Positions 9,103 through 21,213 are shown, numbered from the stretch's first letter. The stretch is 64,000 bases of DNA from Klebsiella pneumoniae (GCA_945862145.1 CAMAXE010000019.1:31817-95816), one strand, 5' to 3'. The notes: generated by a model from the sequence alone, not told the origin. Translations and numbers: made by a program.

Positions 9103-11001
9103 ATGGCCACGCACACCAGACCCGTCCTGCTGCTCGGGGCCGCATTGGCGCTGGCGGCCTGCGGATCACGCGAGCCCGCAGCGGACAAGGGAAATGCGGA
9201 TACCGTGACGCCGAGCGTCGCCGCACCGACGGCCCCGACCACGGCGCCAGCCCCCCCTCGCGCACTGCTCTTCGGCGACCTGCACATTCACACCAGCCTC
9301 TCGGCCGATGCCTTCAGCACTGGCGCCCGCGCCCTGCCAGATGACGCCTACCGCTACGCCAAGGGCGAGGAAATCATGCACGGCGCGGGGTACCCCATGC
9401 GCCTGAAGCGCGCGCTGGATTTCGCCGCAGTCACCGAGCACTCGGAGTATCTCGGCTCGATGCGCGAACTCCTGAACCCCGGCAGCGCGCTCTCGCAGTT
9501 GCCCATCGCCGCGCTCTTCGCCAGTAATGACCCGGCGGATGCCTTCAAGGCCCTGATGGCAATCGCCGAGGATGCCGCCAAACACGGCGAACTCGAACGC
9601 ATGCTCGACCTTCCCGAGGTGAGCAGCGCCGCCTGGAAGCAGGTGATCGACGCCGCCGAGCGCCATAACGAGCCCGGGCAGTTCAGCACCCTGATCGGCT
9701 ACGAATGGACCAGCACGCCCGAGGAGATCAACCTGCACCGCAACGTGATTTTCCGCAGCTCCCTGGTGCCCGCGCTGCCGTTCTCGCGACTCGACTCCGA
9801 GAAACCCGAGGACCTCTGGGCCTTCCTCGATGCGCAGCGCGCCAAAGGCGTCGAGGGCATGGCCATCCCCCACAACTCCAACGCCAGCGACGGCCGCATG
9901 TGGGCACGCACCACCTCGGAAGGCAAGCCGGTGGACGCCGCCTGGGCGCGCACCCGGCTGCTGAACGAACCGGTGGTCGAGATGGTGCAGATCAAGGGCC
10001 AGTCCGAAGCGCACCCGCTGCTTTCGGCGGACGACGAGTTCGCGGACTTCGAGCTGTGGAATGCGCGCATGTCGGGCAAGGCCATGCCGCCGCCCTCGCA
10101 GCCCGCGGGCAGCTACGTGCGCGACGCTCTGAAAACCGGGCTCTCGCTGGGCGCATCGATCGGCGTGAACCCGTACCGCTTCGCGATGATCGGCTCCTCG
10201 GATTCGCACAACGCGAATTCACCGGTGGAAGAAGACAACTACCAAGGCAAGCTCGCGCGCCTCGATGGCACACCGCAGCAGCGCCTCGAACGGCTGGCAC
10301 GCAACGCGCCGGCCGTGGCAGCGGGCGTGGGCACTGCCTACAGCGCCGCGGGGCTGGCTGCCGTGTGGGCCGAGGAAAACCGGCGCGAATCCATCTACGA
10401 CGCGCTGCGTCGCCGCGAGACCTACGCCACCTCGGGCACGCGCATCGCGCTGCGTGTCTTTGCCGGCTGGGAGTTCTCGCCCTCGCTCACCGAGGAGCCG
10501 GATTTCGTGGCACTCGCCTATGCCGGCGGCGTGCCGATGGGCGGTGATCTGGCCGCGCCACCGGCGGGCTCACGCGCGCCACGCATCGCAATCTCCGCGA
10601 GCCGCGACCCGCAAGGCGCCAACCTCGATCGGGTGCAGGTGGTAAAAGGCTGGCTAGACGCCAACGGCGACACCCACGAATCCATCCACGACGTGGCGTG
10701 GTCAGACGGGCGCGAGACAGACGCTGCCAGTGGCAAGTTACCCGCCGTCGGATCGACCGTGGATGTGGCAAATGCCAGCTACCGCAACGACATCGGTGCC
10801 GCCGAACTGCATGCGGTCTGGGAAGACGGCGGCTTCGATCCGGCGCAGCCCGCCTTCTGGTACGTGCGCGTGCTGGAAATTCCCACGCCGCGCTGGTCCA
10901 CCTACGACGCCAAAACCCTCGGCGTGCCCGCACCCTCGCCCGCCACCATCCAGGAGCGCGCGTGGTCCTCGCCCATCTGGTACCAGCCGCCCGCCCCATG
11001 A
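9103..11001 (+). CDS. DUF3604 domain-containing lipoprotein
   Basis: Lipobox [29 protein letters not shown] and IGSSDSHN, typical of DUF3604/PHP-like proteins. Confidence 0.85.
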   Translation: MATHTRPVLLLGAALALAACGSREPAADKGNADTVTPSVAAPTAPTTAPAPPRALLFGDLHIHTSLSADAFSTGARALPDDAYRYAKGEEIMHGAGYPMRLKRALDFAAVTEHSEYLGSMRELLNPGSALSQLPIAALFASNDPADAFKALMAIAEDAAKHGELERMLDLPEVSSAAWKQVIDAAERHNEPGQFSTLIGYEWTSTPEEINLHRNVIFRSSLVPALPFSRLDSEKPEDLWAFLDAQRAKGVEGMAIPHNSNASDGRMWARTTSEGKPVDAAWARTRLLNEPVVEMVQIKGQSEAHPLLSADDEFADFELWNARMSGKAMPPPSQPAGSYVRDALKTGLSLGASIGVNPYRFAMIGSSDSHNANSPVEEDNYQGKLARLDGTPQQRLERLARNAPAVAAGVGTAYSAAGLAAVWAEENRRESIYDALRRRETYATSGTRIALRVFAGWEFSPSLTEEPDFVALAYAGGVPMGGDLAAPPAGSRAPRIAISASRDPQGANLDRVQVVKGWLDANGDTHESIHDVAWSDGRETDAASGKLPAVGSTVDVANASYRNDIGAAELHAVWEDGGFDPAQPAFWYVRVLEIPTPRWSTYDAKTLGVPAPSPATIQERAWSSPIWYQPPAP

Positions 11002-12563
11002 ACACCCGCCTGCGCTTCGACAACCGCTTCGTCACCGAACTTCCCGGCGATCCGGAAGAAGGCCCGCGCATCCGTCAGGTGCGAGGCGCGCTATGGTCGC
11101 GTGTGACTCCCACCCCGGTGACCGCGCCGCGGCTCCTTGCGTGGTCACCGGAATGCGCCGCACTGGTAGGGCTGGAGGCAGGAGACGCCGAGGCGCCGTG
11201 GTTCGCCGATGTATTCGGCGGTAACCGCCTGCTGCCGGGCATGCAGCCCTATGCCGCCAATTACGGCGGTCACCAGTTCGGCAACTGGGCCGGCCAACTC
11301 GGCGACGGCCGCGCGATCCTGCTCGGTGAAACGGTGAACGCGCAGGGCGAGCGCTGGGAGCTGCAACTGAAGGGCGCCGGCCCCACGCCCTATTCACGCA
11401 GCGCCGACGGCCGCGCCGTGCTGCGCTCCTCGCTGCGCGAGTTTCTCTGCAGCGAGGCGATGCATCACCTGGGAGTGCCCACCACCCGCGCGCTCTCCCT
11501 GGTGGCCACCGGCGAAGGTGTGCTGCGCGACATGTTCTACGACGGCCGCGCGCGGCAGGAACGAGGCGCCATCGTCTGCCGCGTGGCGCCTTCGTTCATC
11601 CGCTTTGGTAACTTCGAACTGCCCGCCGCCCGCGGCGAGGTCGAACTGCTGCAACGCCTGGTCGACTTCACCATCGCGCGGGACTTCCCCCAACTCGCAG
11701 CACTGCCGGAGAAAGCGCGGCGCATCGCGTGGTTCCGCGAGGTCTGCGAGCGCACCGCGGTGATGATCGCGCACTGGATGCGCGTGGGTTTCGTGCACGG
11801 CGTGATGAACACCGACAACCTCTCGATTCTCGGACTCACCATCGACTACGGCCCCTACGGCTGGATCGACGATTTCGACCCCGACTGGACCCCGAACACC
11901 ACCGACGCTGGCGGACGGCGTTACCGCTTCGGGCACCAGGCCCGGGTGGCGCACTGGAACCTCGCGCAACTGGCCAATGCGCTGCTGCCAGTCATGCAGG
12001 ATGCCGCGCCGCTCGAAGAAGCCCTGCAGCATTTCGTGCAGTGCTTTTTTGCCGCTGAGCGTGGCAATACCGCCGCCAAGCTGGGGCTGCGCGCCTGCGA
12101 GAGCGCCGACGAATCTCTCATGCAGGCGCTTTACGAACTGCTGCATGCGGCCGAAACAGACATGACGATTTTCTTCCGCGCACTCGCCGGGCTCGACATC
12201 GACGCGCCCGCACTCGCGCCCTTCGAGGCGGCCTTCTACGATCCGGCAAAACGCGCCACCTCAGAAGCACCGTTACTCGCGTGGCTGCAGCGCTATGCCG
12301 CGCGTGTGCGCGATGACGCACTGGATCCGGCAGAACGTCGCACGCGGATGCAGGCCGCAAACCCCTGCTATGTGCCGCGCAACTACCTCGCGCAGCAGGC
12401 CATCGACAGCGCCGAGGCCGGCGACACCAGCACGCTGCACGCACTGATGGAGGTGTTGCGCCACCCCTACACGGAGCAGCCAGGTCGCGAGGCCTTCGCC
12501 GCGCGCCGCCCGGAGTGGGCCCGCAACCGCGCGGGCTGTTCGATGCTCTCGTGCAGCTCCTGA
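10998..12563 (+). CDS. selO: Protein adenylyltransferase SelO (YdiU/UPF0061)
   Basis: ATGA overlap; [76 protein letters not shown]-terminal CSMLSCSS. Confidence 0.95.
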   Translation: MNTRLRFDNRFVTELPGDPEEGPRIRQVRGALWSRVTPTPVTAPRLLAWSPECAALVGLEAGDAEAPWFADVFGGNRLLPGMQPYAANYGGHQFGNWAGQLGDGRAILLGETVNAQGERWELQLKGAGPTPYSRSADGRAVLRSSLREFLCSEAMHHLGVPTTRALSLVATGEGVLRDMFYDGRARQERGAIVCRVAPSFIRFGNFELPAARGEVELLQRLVDFTIARDFPQLAALPEKARRIAWFREVCERTAVMIAHWMRVGFVHGVMNTDNLSILGLTIDYGPYGWIDDFDPDWTPNTTDAGGRRYRFGHQARVAHWNLAQLANALLPVMQDAAPLEEALQHFVQCFFAAERGNTAAKLGLRACESADESLMQALYELLHAAETDMTIFFRALAGLDIDAPALAPFEAAFYDPAKRATSEAPLLAWLQRYAARVRDDALDPAERRTRMQAANPCYVPRNYLAQQAIDSAEAGDTSTLHALMEVLRHPYTEQPGREAFAARRPEWARNRAGCSMLSCSS

Positions 12564-12570
12564 GGCGCGG

Positions 12571-13752
12571 ATGCCGCGGATCCCCTCGCTGCTGCTCAAT
12601 CTGGCCCACGCGCTGGATCACCTGTTCCTGCTGATCTTCGCCACCGCGGTGGCGGCCATCGCGCATGATTTCGGCCTCGCGCGCTGGGAAGACCTGATGC
12701 CCTGCGCCACGGGCGCATTCGTGATGTTCGGACTGGGCTCGGTGCCGGCCGGGCGTCTCGGGGATCTCTGGGGCCGGCGTCGCATGATGCTGGTGTTCTA
12801 TTTCGGCATCGGCTTGAGTTCCTGCGCAGTGGCGCTCACGCGCACGCCACTGCAGATCACCGTGGCACTCGGGGTGCTGGGCGCCTTCTCGGCGATCTAC
12901 CACCCCGTGGCGATACCGATGCTGCTGCGGGGCTCGCTGCGCCCCGGCGCGGTGATCGGCGTGAACGGTCTGGCCGGGAATCTCGGCATCGCGCTCGCGG
13001 CGCTGTCCACCGGACTGCTGGTGCAGCACGCCGGCTGGCGCGCGGCCTTCGTGGTGCCGGGGTTGGTGTCGATCGCGGCGGGCGTCGCCTTCGCGCTCAC
13101 TGCGCCACCCGAACAGGCGGCCCCTGCCAGAGGCACGGGCGCCATCGGCGTGCACCTGCCCCCGGCGCTCGCGCGACGCACCTTCGGCGTGATGGTGGCA
13201 AGCGCCTCGATGGGCAGTCTGCTCTTCAACGTGACCACCAACGGCAACACCCAACTGCTCGCCGAGCGCTTCCGCGACATCGTCACCGATCCCGGCACCC
13301 TCGGCATACTGCTCGCCCTGGTCTATTCCGTGGCCGCGTGCTCGCAGGTGGTGGTGGGGCGGCTGATCGATCGGGTACCCATGAAACCGCTGTTTCTCGG
13401 CATCGTGAGCACGCAGGTGCTGCTGTTTGCACTTGCCTCGCAGGCGAGCGGCTGGGGCTGGCTGCTGGCGGTGACGGCCTGCATGGTCGCGGTCTTCGGT
13501 GCCATTCCCTTCAACGACGCGATGGTCGCCCGCTACATCGACGACTCCATGCGCTCGCGCGTGAGCGGGATGCGACTCGCGATTTCATTCAGCGTGGGCT
13601 CCGCGGCCGTCTGGGCACTAGGGCCGGTGGTGAAGAGCGGTGGCTTCGACCGGCTGCAACTGGGCCTTGCCGGCGTGGCGCTGATCGCCACCGCCATCGT
13701 GGCGCTGCTGCCGGGCGAGGCGGACTTTGCCGAGGCAAGGCGCGCGGGCTAG
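12571..13752 (+). CDS. MFS transporter
   Basis: ~12 hydrophobic segments; GRLGDLWGRRRMM MFS loop motif. Confidence 0.85.
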   Translation: MPRIPSLLLNLAHALDHLFLLIFATAVAAIAHDFGLARWEDLMPCATGAFVMFGLGSVPAGRLGDLWGRRRMMLVFYFGIGLSSCAVALTRTPLQITVALGVLGAFSAIYHPVAIPMLLRGSLRPGAVIGVNGLAGNLGIALAALSTGLLVQHAGWRAAFVVPGLVSIAAGVAFALTAPPEQAAPARGTGAIGVHLPPALARRTFGVMVASASMGSLLFNVTTNGNTQLLAERFRDIVTDPGTLGILLALVYSVAACSQVVVGRLIDRVPMKPLFLGIVSTQVLLFALASQASGWGWLLAVTACMVAVFGAIPFNDAMVARYIDDSMRSRVSGMRLAISFSVGSAAVWALGPVVKSGGFDRLQLGLAGVALIATAIVALLPGEADFAEARRAG

Positions 13753-14813
13753 CCGGCGCGGACAATCTCCGGCGGCACGCTCACCTCCCAGTCCCGGGCG
13801 GCCGTGAGCAGTGCCGCATGCACGCGGCCGGGCAGCAGCAAGCCGAGCTCCAGAGCCTCTCTGCGCTGCGTCAGCGCACGGCGCCCCGGCACCCGCGGCG
13901 CCTGCTCCTCGGCGCGCGGTTGCAGCCCCTCGTAGAGTTCCACCACGCGCGCGGCCTGACGGCGCACCGCCTCGGCACCGCCAAAGGCGTCGGGGTGATG
14001 CACGGCAAGGTAGATCGAATTAGCGTCGTCATCGCCGGTGCGATCCAGCCGCCCCCAGCCACCAAGACAGGCCGCGAACATCTCGCTCCACAGCAACAAC
14101 CCCGACCCCTTGTGCCCGTGATCGATGCCACCCACTGGCAGCAGAGCGCCGCTGCCGAGCGCGCCGGGATCGTCGGTGGGATTGCCCGCGGCATCGAGCA
14201 GCCACGGACCGGGCAGCGCTCTGCCCTCGGCCTCGAACACACGCACGCGTCCGGCCGCAGTCACAGCAAGGCTCATATCGAGCAGCAACGGCTCGCCGGC
14301 GGTGGGAAAAGCGAATCCGAACGGGTTGGTGGAGAACAGCCGCTCACGCGCGCCCTGCACCGTGACCAGACTCTCCTCGGGTGTGGCGACCATGGCGAAG
14401 GCGGCAAAGCCCTGCTCGGCGATCCGCAACAGGTGCGGCGCCAGCGCGCCGATATGCTGACTCTTGCGAATGGTGAGCACCGCCACGCCGTGCTCGTCCG
14501 CGCGCCGCATGCCCTCCGCGCAGGCCCAGTCCATGACCAACGGTCCCCCGAGGTAATCGGCATCGGCGTTCAGCGCCGCACCGCGCCCGGACAACACGCG
14601 CGGCTCACCGGTCACGCGCGTGAGCCCGCGGCGTATCCAGTCGAGGTTCAGTGGCAGCAGCGCAAGGCCGTGGGTATGGAAGCCGAGCAGATCGGCCTGC
14701 AGAAAGCCTTCTGCCATGCGCTCGGCCGGCGCATCGGCGAGACCGGCTGCGCGGAATACGTCGGTGGCAAAGGCCCGCAACACGGGCACCGGAACGCGCG
14801 GACGCGCAATCAT
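13749..14813 (-). CDS. Ldh2-family malate/lactate/ureidoglycolate dehydrogenase
   Basis: GFLQADLLGFHTHGLALLPL, MRRADEHGVAVLTIRKSQHIGALAPHLLRIAEQGFAAFAM, TNPFGFAFP; start trimmed to MIARPRVPVPV. Confidence 0.85.
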   Translation of the reverse strand: MIARPRVPVPVLRAFATDVFRAAGLADAPAERMAEGFLQADLLGFHTHGLALLPLNLDWIRRGLTRVTGEPRVLSGRGAALNADADYLGGPLVMDWACAEGMRRADEHGVAVLTIRKSQHIGALAPHLLRIAEQGFAAFAMVATPEESLVTVQGARERLFSTNPFGFAFPTAGEPLLLDMSLAVTAAGRVRVFEAEGRALPGPWLLDAAGNPTDDPGALGSGALLPVGGIDHGHKGSGLLLWSEMFAACLGGWGRLDRTGDDDANSIYLAVHHPDAFGGAEAVRRQAARVVELYEGLQPRAEEQAPRVPGRRALTQRREALELGLLLPGRVHAALLTAARDWEVSVPPEIVRAG

Positions 14814-14826
14814 CAGCGCGATGCAC

Positions 14827-15606
14827 TCAGAAACACAGCATCCCGCCGTCGACCACCAGTGTGGCACCCGAGACATACGCCGCCTCGTCACTGCACAACC
14901 ACGCCACCACGCGCGCGACCTCCTCGGGCTCGCCCATGCGTGCACCGGGCAAGGTATGCATAAAGGTCTCGCCTGCAGGACCGATGGAGTCGACGAAGGC
15001 GCGCATGGGCGCGGTGTCGATCACACCTGGGCACACCGTATTGATGCGGATTCCCTGCGAGGCAAACTCCTTCGCCGCCACCTTCACCAACCCCAACAGC
15101 CCATGCTTGGCGGCGGTGTAGTGCGGCATCCCCTGCGCACCCATGATGCTGGCGCCGGAGCCGTTGTTCACGATCGCGCCGCCGCCCGTGGCAAGCATGG
15201 CGCGTATCTGGTGCTGCATGCAGAGGAAGACGGCCGTGAGATCGACCTCGATGATCTCGCGCCAGTCCGCGAGCGAGTGCTCGAGAAAGCCACGCGGAGG
15301 CAGGCTGAGGCCTGCGTTGTTGAAGGCGCAGTCGAGACGCCCGAAATGCTCAAGCGTGCTCGCGACCATGGCCTCGATGGTTGCCGGGTCGCGCATGTCG
15401 GCGGCGATGAACTCCGCCCTGCCGCCGGTCTCGCGGATCTCCGCGGCAACGGCCTGCCCCTTGGACGCCGTGCGGTTCACCACCGCCACCGCCGCGCCGC
15501 GCGCTGCGAAGGCAAAGGCTGCGGCACGACCGATGCCGCTGCCGGCGCCGGTGACCAGCGCCACCTTGCCGGCAAGCGATGTCTGCGGCAGATCAGCCGA
15601 ACGCAT
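14827..15606 (-). CDS. SDR-family oxidoreductase
   Basis: VALVTGAGSGIGRAAAFAFA, FNNAGL, YTAAKHGLLGLVK active site, PGARMGEPEEVARVVAWLCSDEAAYVSGATLVVDGG. Confidence 0.93.
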   Translation of the reverse strand: MRSADLPQTSLAGKVALVTGAGSGIGRAAAFAFAARGAAVAVVNRTASKGQAVAAEIRETGGRAEFIAADMRDPATIEAMVASTLEHFGRLDCAFNNAGLSLPPRGFLEHSLADWREIIEVDLTAVFLCMQHQIRAMLATGGGAIVNNGSGASIMGAQGMPHYTAAKHGLLGLVKVAAKEFASQGIRINTVCPGVIDTAPMRAFVDSIGPAGETFMHTLPGARMGEPEEVARVVAWLCSDEAAYVSGATLVVDGGMLCF

Positions 15607-16282
15607 ATTCGCTCATCGGTCCGGTGGTGGTGCTCGAACTGTCGGCAAAGCCGGGCAGCTCCCGATACATTTCCTCAAGTACCTCGGGCGTGCCGAAGTA
15701 CCGCGCGTCCTCAGTGAAATCACGCAGCTCCGCCCAATGCTCCAGCACGATCATGCGGTAATTGCGCGCCCCGGGCGTCAGCACCCGCGCCACGTCGTTG
15801 CGGACATAGGAGAGCCGCAGCGGATGCAGCGCAAAAGACAGCGCGGAGTGACCTTGCTGCCAGTTGTGATAGAAGTCCTCATCACTCACATCAGGCGCCT
15901 TGGCGATCAACGCGAGCTGGGTGACGCCCGGACGGCGCTCGCCGTCGCGCCAGCTGCGTGGCGTCTTTTGCACCACCGACTCGGTCACCAGATACCCGCT
16001 CAGGCTGCTGGCGAAGGGTGCGAGCACGGCCTCGATGGCAAAGCGCGCGTCGACGCTGTCGAGCCAGAGATACACCGCCGCTGCCAGACCATCCCACTCC
16101 CCCACCAGACGCGAGGGCGCGGCAAGGCGCACGGGCGCGTTCAGATCGGCCACGTTCAGCACGATGCCCGTGGCCCCGTGCGCGCGCAGCGCAGGCGCCA
16201 GCTCCTCGCGCAGGCGCCGGATAAAATCAGCGTCCATAGCGGCTGCAGGCGCTTTGTGCAGGAGATAAACGAGTTTTTCCAC
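15593..16282 (-). CDS. EthD domain-containing protein
   Basis: FYHNWQQGHSALSFALHPLRLSYVRNDVAR dimeric alpha-beta barrel pattern; overlaps SDR start by 14 bp. Confidence 0.65.
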   Translation of the reverse strand: MEKLVYLLHKAPAAAMDADFIRRLREELAPALRAHGATGIVLNVADLNAPVRLAAPSRLVGEWDGLAAAVYLWLDSVDARFAIEAVLAPFASSLSGYLVTESVVQKTPRSWRDGERRPGVTQLALIAKAPDVSDEDFYHNWQQGHSALSFALHPLRLSYVRNDVARVLTPGARNYRMIVLEHWAELRDFTEDARYFGTPEVLEEMYRELPGFADSSSTTTGPMSEYAFG

Positions 16283-16290
16283 GACGCGTC

Positions 16291-18501
16291 CTATTCGGGA
16301 TCGATGAGGCTGCGGAAATGCGACAGTCGCTCGAGCGCACGCTCGAACTGGAAACCACGGATCAGTACGGCCACCCGCCCGAGCTCTATTTCGTGCGGCG
16401 CGGCCTCCGGATGGGCCACCAGTTCGTCCACGCAGCTCACCGCGCCAAGATCATCGCGCTCGAGCAGTGTCACCAGGCGCAGCATCAGTACACGCAGTTC
16501 GGCATGGATTACCGGCCGTGGCGCGCTCACCAGTTGAGCAGCGCCGATCCAGCGCTCGAGCGCGCGGAAGATCTCGACGGGTTTGAGCGGTTTGGCGATG
16601 TAGTCGTTCATGCCTGCCCGCAGGCATTTCTCCCGGGTGCCTTCCATCGCCTCGGCGGTGAGCGCCACGATCGGGATCCCCGCGCCGCCCGGCAAGCGGC
16701 GGATCGCGCGGGCAGCATCGTAGCCGTCCATCACAGGCATCTGGATGTCGAGGAAAACGAGGTCATAGGGCGTGCTTGCGCGCGCCACCTGGTCGACGCC
16801 CTCCTGGCCGTTGTTGGCAACATCAACCAGCAACCCGCGCTGCATCAGGATCTCTGAGGCGACCAGCTGGTTGGTCTCGTTGTCCTCGACCAACAGCACC
16901 CGGGCACCACGCAGTCGATCCGTGGCGGGGGGAGCCATGTCAGCCGCGCTGCCACCGAGTGCCCCGGACGCACCGAACACCGCCATGATCGCGTCAAAGA
17001 GACTCGAGTGACTGATCGGCTTGGGGAGGAAATTGCGGATGCCGAGTTCGCCCGCAGCGGAGTGGAGGTCGTTGCTGCCGTGCATGGTGAGCAGGATCGC
17101 CGGCGCACTCGCGCTGCCTGCTGCCGCGCGCACGCGCCGTAGCGTCTCGACGCCATCCATGTCGGGCATCTCGCGATCGATGATCAGAAGATCCCATGTC
17201 GCTGCGTCGTGACCGCAGGCCACGATGGCCGCTGAACCCGAATCAACGGCCGTGACCGTGAAGGAAAAATTCTCCAGCGCCTCGACCAGTATGCGGCGGG
17301 TGGTCGGGCTGTCATCGGCCACCAGCACGCGCAGGCCACGCAGATCCTGCCCCGGCCGAAAGGTCTTCTGGACACGGTCTGGCTGCAAGCCAAACACCGC
17401 CGTGCAGTAGAACGTGCTGCCCGCGCCCTCGGTGCTCTCCACCCACGCCTCACCGCCCATCAGCTCCGCCAGCTGGCGGGCAATCGCAAGGCCGAGACCC
17501 GTGCCGCCGTACTTGCGCGTGGTCGAGGAATCGGCCTGCTGGAAGGGCTCGAAAAGCCGCGCCAACTGCGCCGGCGAGAGTCCGATGCCGGTATCGCTCA
17601 CGGCGAAGCGCAGCTTCACGGTATCGGCGCCCTGCTCGAGCACATCGACCGCAAGCAGGACCTCGCCGCGCTCGGTGAATTTCACCGCGTTGCTGCAGTA
17701 ATTGCCGAGGAGTTGCGACAGCCGCAGCGGATCCCCGCGCAGCAGCATCGGCACGTCCGGCGCGATGCGCACCAGGAACTCGAGATCCTTCTGGTGCGAC
17801 TTGGCTGAACTGAGCGCTGCCACGGTCTCGAGCACCTGCTCGAGATCGAGCTCGGTCTCCTCGACGGTGAGCCCACCAGCCTCGATCTTCGAGAAATCGA
17901 GGATGTCGTTGATGATGGCGAGCAGCGACCGGGCCGACTTGTCTATCTTGCCGAGGAAATCGGCCTGCCGGGGATCAAGACGCGTCCCCTGCATCAGGTG
18001 CACCAGCCCGACCACCGAGTTGAGCGGCGTGCGTATCTCGTGCGACATCGTCGCCAGGAACTGGGTCTTGGCAGCCCCGGCCACCAGGGCGGCATCGCGC
18101 GCCTGCGACAGTTGCTGCTCGTGTTGCGCCCGGACGGTGACATTGCGGATGGCGGCGAGGGCTACCACCTCGCCGCCGCTGTGGCAGCGACTCAGGCTGA
18201 TCTCGACGGGAAACTCACTGCCATCACGGCGCAACGCCAGAAGCGCTCCGCCCGCGCCCATCTCGCGGCTGCTGCCCGAGTGCATGAACATCGCGTGCAT
18301 GTGCACGTGCCCCTCGCGCAGGCGCGCCGGAATAAGTGCGTCGAGGGGCAGCCCCTGCAGTGTGCCCGGGGCATAGCCGAACATCTCCGAGGCACGCGCG
18401 TTGGCGTACACGATGCGGCCATCGGTATCGACCGCAAGCAGCGCATCGGGAGCAAAGTCCCAGAAGCCTGCCAGCACTGCGGGATCGGGCGTGTTACTCA
18501 T
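16291..18501 (-). CDS. PAS-HisKA-HATPase-REC-REC hybrid histidine kinase
   Basis: PAS ([32 protein letters not shown]), HisKA ([23 protein letters not shown]), HATPase ([18 protein letters not shown]), REC2 ([26 protein letters not shown]). Confidence 0.94.
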   Translation of the reverse strand: MSNTPDPAVLAGFWDFAPDALLAVDTDGRIVYANARASEMFGYAPGTLQGLPLDALIPARLREGHVHMHAMFMHSGSSREMGAGGALLALRRDGSEFPVEISLSRCHSGGEVVALAAIRNVTVRAQHEQQLSQARDAALVAGAAKTQFLATMSHEIRTPLNSVVGLVHLMQGTRLDPRQADFLGKIDKSARSLLAIINDILDFSKIEAGGLTVEETELDLEQVLETVAALSSAKSHQKDLEFLVRIAPDVPMLLRGDPLRLSQLLGNYCSNAVKFTERGEVLLAVDVLEQGADTVKLRFAVSDTGIGLSPAQLARLFEPFQQADSSTTRKYGGTGLGLAIARQLAELMGGEAWVESTEGAGSTFYCTAVFGLQPDRVQKTFRPGQDLRGLRVLVADDSPTTRRILVEALENFSFTVTAVDSGSAAIVACGHDAATWDLLIIDREMPDMDGVETLRRVRAAAGSASAPAILLTMHGSNDLHSAAGELGIRNFLPKPISHSSLFDAIMAVFGASGALGGSAADMAPPATDRLRGARVLLVEDNETNQLVASEILMQRGLLVDVANNGQEGVDQVARASTPYDLVFLDIQMPVMDGYDAARAIRRLPGGAGIPIVALTAEAMEGTREKCLRAGMNDYIAKPLKPVEIFRALERWIGAAQLVSAPRPVIHAELRVLMLRLVTLLERDDLGAVSCVDELVAHPEAAPHEIELGRVAVLIRGFQFERALERLSHFRSLIDPE

Positions 18502-18546
18502 GGCTGGATGACCCTTGGAACAAACGCACTCGAAGCTCCCCCGGCA

Positions 18547-18978
18547 TCAGGCGGGCATCGGTTCCGCCTCGGCGAGGAGGGGACCGAAAATCACGCGGAA
18601 AAACTCCATATCGGCATAGATGCGCTCGCCGAGCAGCGCCGTCTCACCGTACGGAAAAATCGTGAGCACCCGGAAATCGCGCGTGGCGCCGCCCGGATAA
18701 CCGAGCGTCACGGTCATCTCCACCACCATGCCCTCGTCTCCCTCGCAGGTAGCACGCGTGGTGTAGCCGACGCAGCGCTTCAACGAGGTGCTGAAGAAAT
18801 ACTGGTAGTAGCGCCGGATGCGCTCATGCCCGGAGAGGCGCAAGCCACAGGGAAACAACTCGAAGGCCGCATCGTCCTGGAAGGTGGCGAGCGTGGCGTC
18901 GACATCGCCTGCGTCCTCGGCGCGCACATGCTCGGCGGCGAGGGCAGCCATGCGCTGGCGGCGGGGGTCGGTGCTCAT
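18547..18978 (-). CDS. SnoaL/NTF2-like family protein
   Basis: ~140 aa; EDAGDVDATLATFQDDAAFELFPCGLRLSGHERIRRYYQYFF. Confidence 0.7.
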   Translation of the reverse strand: MSTDPRRQRMAALAAEHVRAEDAGDVDATLATFQDDAAFELFPCGLRLSGHERIRRYYQYFFSTSLKRCVGYTTRATCEGDEGMVVEMTVTLGYPGGATRDFRVLTIFPYGETALLGERIYADMEFFRVIFGPLLAEAEPMPA

Positions 18979-19002
18979 GGTGCGGGTCCTCGTATGATCG
19001 GG

Positions 19003-19938
19003 CTAGGGTTCAAGCAGAACTTTGATGGCGCCGGCGCGGCGATCAGCGGCCACGGCAAAGGCTTCTGCTGCAGCGGCGAGCGGAAACCGGTGCGTCACGA
19101 TCGACTCGCCAATCAGCGGATTGGCACCCAGCAGCCGCGCCGCGTTGTCGATGTCGCGCGAGACGCCGTCCTGCCCGTACATCGTTGACACGCTGATCTC
19201 GATCTCCTTGGCCGCGAGCACCAACCCCGGCAGCTCGATGGTATCCCACGAGGCCGCCAGCAGCAGAAGCATGCCGTTCGGGCGCAGCCACTGGCAGGCA
19301 TCGGCAAGGGCCGTGGCGGTACCGGCGCTGTCAACCGCCACATCGTACTCGCCACGCGGCTCGGTGGCACCGAGGCGCGCACCGGCAAGTTTCTGGTGGT
19401 CGTGTCGCGCGACCAGCGCCACCTCGCAGCCTGCGGCACGCGCCGCGGCAACGGCACACAGGCCGATGGTGCCGCCGCCGATCACCACCACGCGATGCCG
19501 GGGGCCCAGCCGCGCGCGGCGCATGCCGTGGATGGCGACGGCAAGCGGCTCGACCAGGCTCGCGTTGCTGACGTCGATGCGCCGCGGCAGCGGCACGATG
19601 CAGCGCGGCGGGACGATCAATTCCTCGGCCATGCCGCCGTTGCGACCGACGCCGAAAATCATGGAGACCCCGGAGCGGCAGACCTGGTAGTTACCGGCCA
19701 AACAGAACTCGCAGCTCCCGCAGGGGGCGGTGGGCTCGATGGCCACCGGTGTACCGTCGTCCAGATGGCCGGCAATCTCGTGACCGGGGATTCCGGCCAT
19801 CGGAAAACCCGCCGCGAGCATCGCCAGATCAGAGCCGCAGATGCCGCAGGACGAGACCCGCACACGCAGGCCCGGACCGGTAGGCGCAGGCACCTCCACG
19901 ATCTCGACCTTGCCATCAACGTACTTGACCGCTTTCAT
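19003..19938 (-). CDS. Zinc-dependent alcohol dehydrogenase (MDR)
   Basis: CGICGSDLAML, GHEIAGHLDDGTPVAIEPTAPCGSCEFCLAGNYQVCR zinc sites, VVVIGGGTIGLCAVAAARAAG Rossmann motif. Confidence 0.92.
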   Translation of the reverse strand: MKAVKYVDGKVEIVEVPAPTGPGLRVRVSSCGICGSDLAMLAAGFPMAGIPGHEIAGHLDDGTPVAIEPTAPCGSCEFCLAGNYQVCRSGVSMIFGVGRNGGMAEELIVPPRCIVPLPRRIDVSNASLVEPLAVAIHGMRRARLGPRHRVVVIGGGTIGLCAVAAARAAGCEVALVARHDHQKLAGARLGATEPRGEYDVAVDSAGTATALADACQWLRPNGMLLLLAASWDTIELPGLVLAAKEIEISVSTMYGQDGVSRDIDNAARLLGANPLIGESIVTHRFPLAAAAEAFAVAADRRAGAIKVLLEP

Positions 19939-19992
19939 GCGTGTGTTCAGTCTCCGCATCGCAGCACCACGCCGGGAACTCCCGGGAGGCCC

Positions 19993-21213
19993 ATGCCAAC
20001 CTTATCCGATCTGCCCCGCGGCTGGGGCATTCTCGCGCTCACCCCGCGCGAGGACTACTTCGATCTGTGGAACCAGATCCGTGACGAGGCCCCGGTGCGG
20101 GATGCGGGCGAGGGGCTTTTCCTCGTTTCGGGTTGGGACCTGGTGAACCGCGTGCTGCGCGATCCGGCCCAGCTCGCTGGCAGCGGCGTCTCGCGCGGCT
20201 TCGGCGGACCGGACAATCCGGTGGAATCGGTGGTGGCCAACTGGCTGATGTCGCAGAACGGCGAGACCCATCGCCGCGCCCGGGCACTGGTGGCGCGGCT
20301 GTTCACGCCGGCCGCCGCAGAGCAGCTGGGAGCACTGGTGCGCGAGCGTTCGGCGGCACTGGTGGCGGGCTTCGTTGACGAGGCGAGCCTGCGGCCAGCG
20401 AACTTCGCCGCCCTGGTCGCGCAGCGCCTGCCCTCGGAGGTGATCCGGCACCTCTTCGCCATCGAGCCCGGGGAATGGGAAGAGCAGGTGCAGCCGCTGT
20501 TCACCACCGACGGGCTGCAGACAGGCGACGGTTTTGCCGCAGTGAAGGGACTCGCCGAGTACTTCCACGCAAAAATCACGGCCGCACGCGGCCAGCACCT
20601 CGGCGGCATCATCGACCAACTGCACGCACCCGACCGCCAGGGCGGGCACCTGACTGAGGCCGAGGTCATCGCCAACGCGGTGCTGATCGTCACGGCCGCC
20701 ATCGACACCACCGCCGGGCTGATCACCAACACGCTGCTGCGCCTGCTCGAGCATCCTGCCGTGATGGCGCGGGTGCAGGCCGAGCCCGCGCTGCTGCCGC
20801 GGGTTATCGACGAATCCCTGCGCCACTGCCCCTCGGCCCCCTCGAGCACGCGCCATGCGCCGCAGGCGCTCGAACTCGGCGGCGTCCGCATCCCGGCCGG
20901 GAGCGATCTCTTCCTGTCGCTGGCCGCGGCCAATCGCGATCCGGCGCAGTTCCAGGATCCTGATCGCTTCGACATCGACCGCGACTGCGGCACGCGCCTG
21001 CTCACCTTCGGCGGCGGTGCGCATTTCTGTCTGGGCGCGAGCCTCGCGCGCACCGAGGCGCGCCTGCTGTTCGAGGCACTGTTTGCCGCCGGGCGCGACT
21101 TCAGGCTCTTCGAGGCCCCGCGCTGGCGCCAGGACAACCCCTCGGTACGGTCGCCCGCGGGGCTTCTGGTATCGTGCCAGCGCAACGGGCCCTCAGCGGA
21201 GGAACGCGCATGA
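19993..21213 (+). CDS. Cytochrome P450
   Basis: I-helix TAAIDTTAG, ESLRH ExxR-like, haem loop FGGGAHFCLGASLAR. Confidence 0.93.
   Translation: MPTLSDLPRGWGILALTPREDYFDLWNQIRDEAPVRDAGEGLFLVSGWDLVNRVLRDPAQLAGSGVSRGFGGPDNPVESVVANWLMSQNGETHRRARALVARLFTPAAAEQLGALVRERSAALVAGFVDEASLRPANFAALVAQRLPSEVIRHLFAIEPGEWEEQVQPLFTTDGLQTGDGFAAVKGLAEYFHAKITAARGQHLGGIIDQLHAPDRQGGHLTEAEVIANAVLIVTAAIDTTAGLITNTLLRLLEHPAVMARVQAEPALLPRVIDESLRHCPSAPSSTRHAPQALELGGVRIPAGSDLFLSLAAANRDPAQFQDPDRFDIDRDCGTRLLTFGGGAHFCLGASLARTEARLLFEALFAAGRDFRLFEAPRWRQDNPSVRSPAGLLVSCQRNGPSAEERA

Noticed and set aside
10998-12563. Considered a selenocysteine or recoding event in SelO
   Set aside because: C-terminus reads CSMLSCSS with Cys and no in-frame TGA before the natural stop
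13338-14963. 541-aa plus-strand ORF and the 14620-15717 and 15143-16537 plus ORFs
   Set aside because: Antisense to MFS/Ldh2/SDR/EthD genes with clear motifs; low-complexity H/G/R-rich shadow frames
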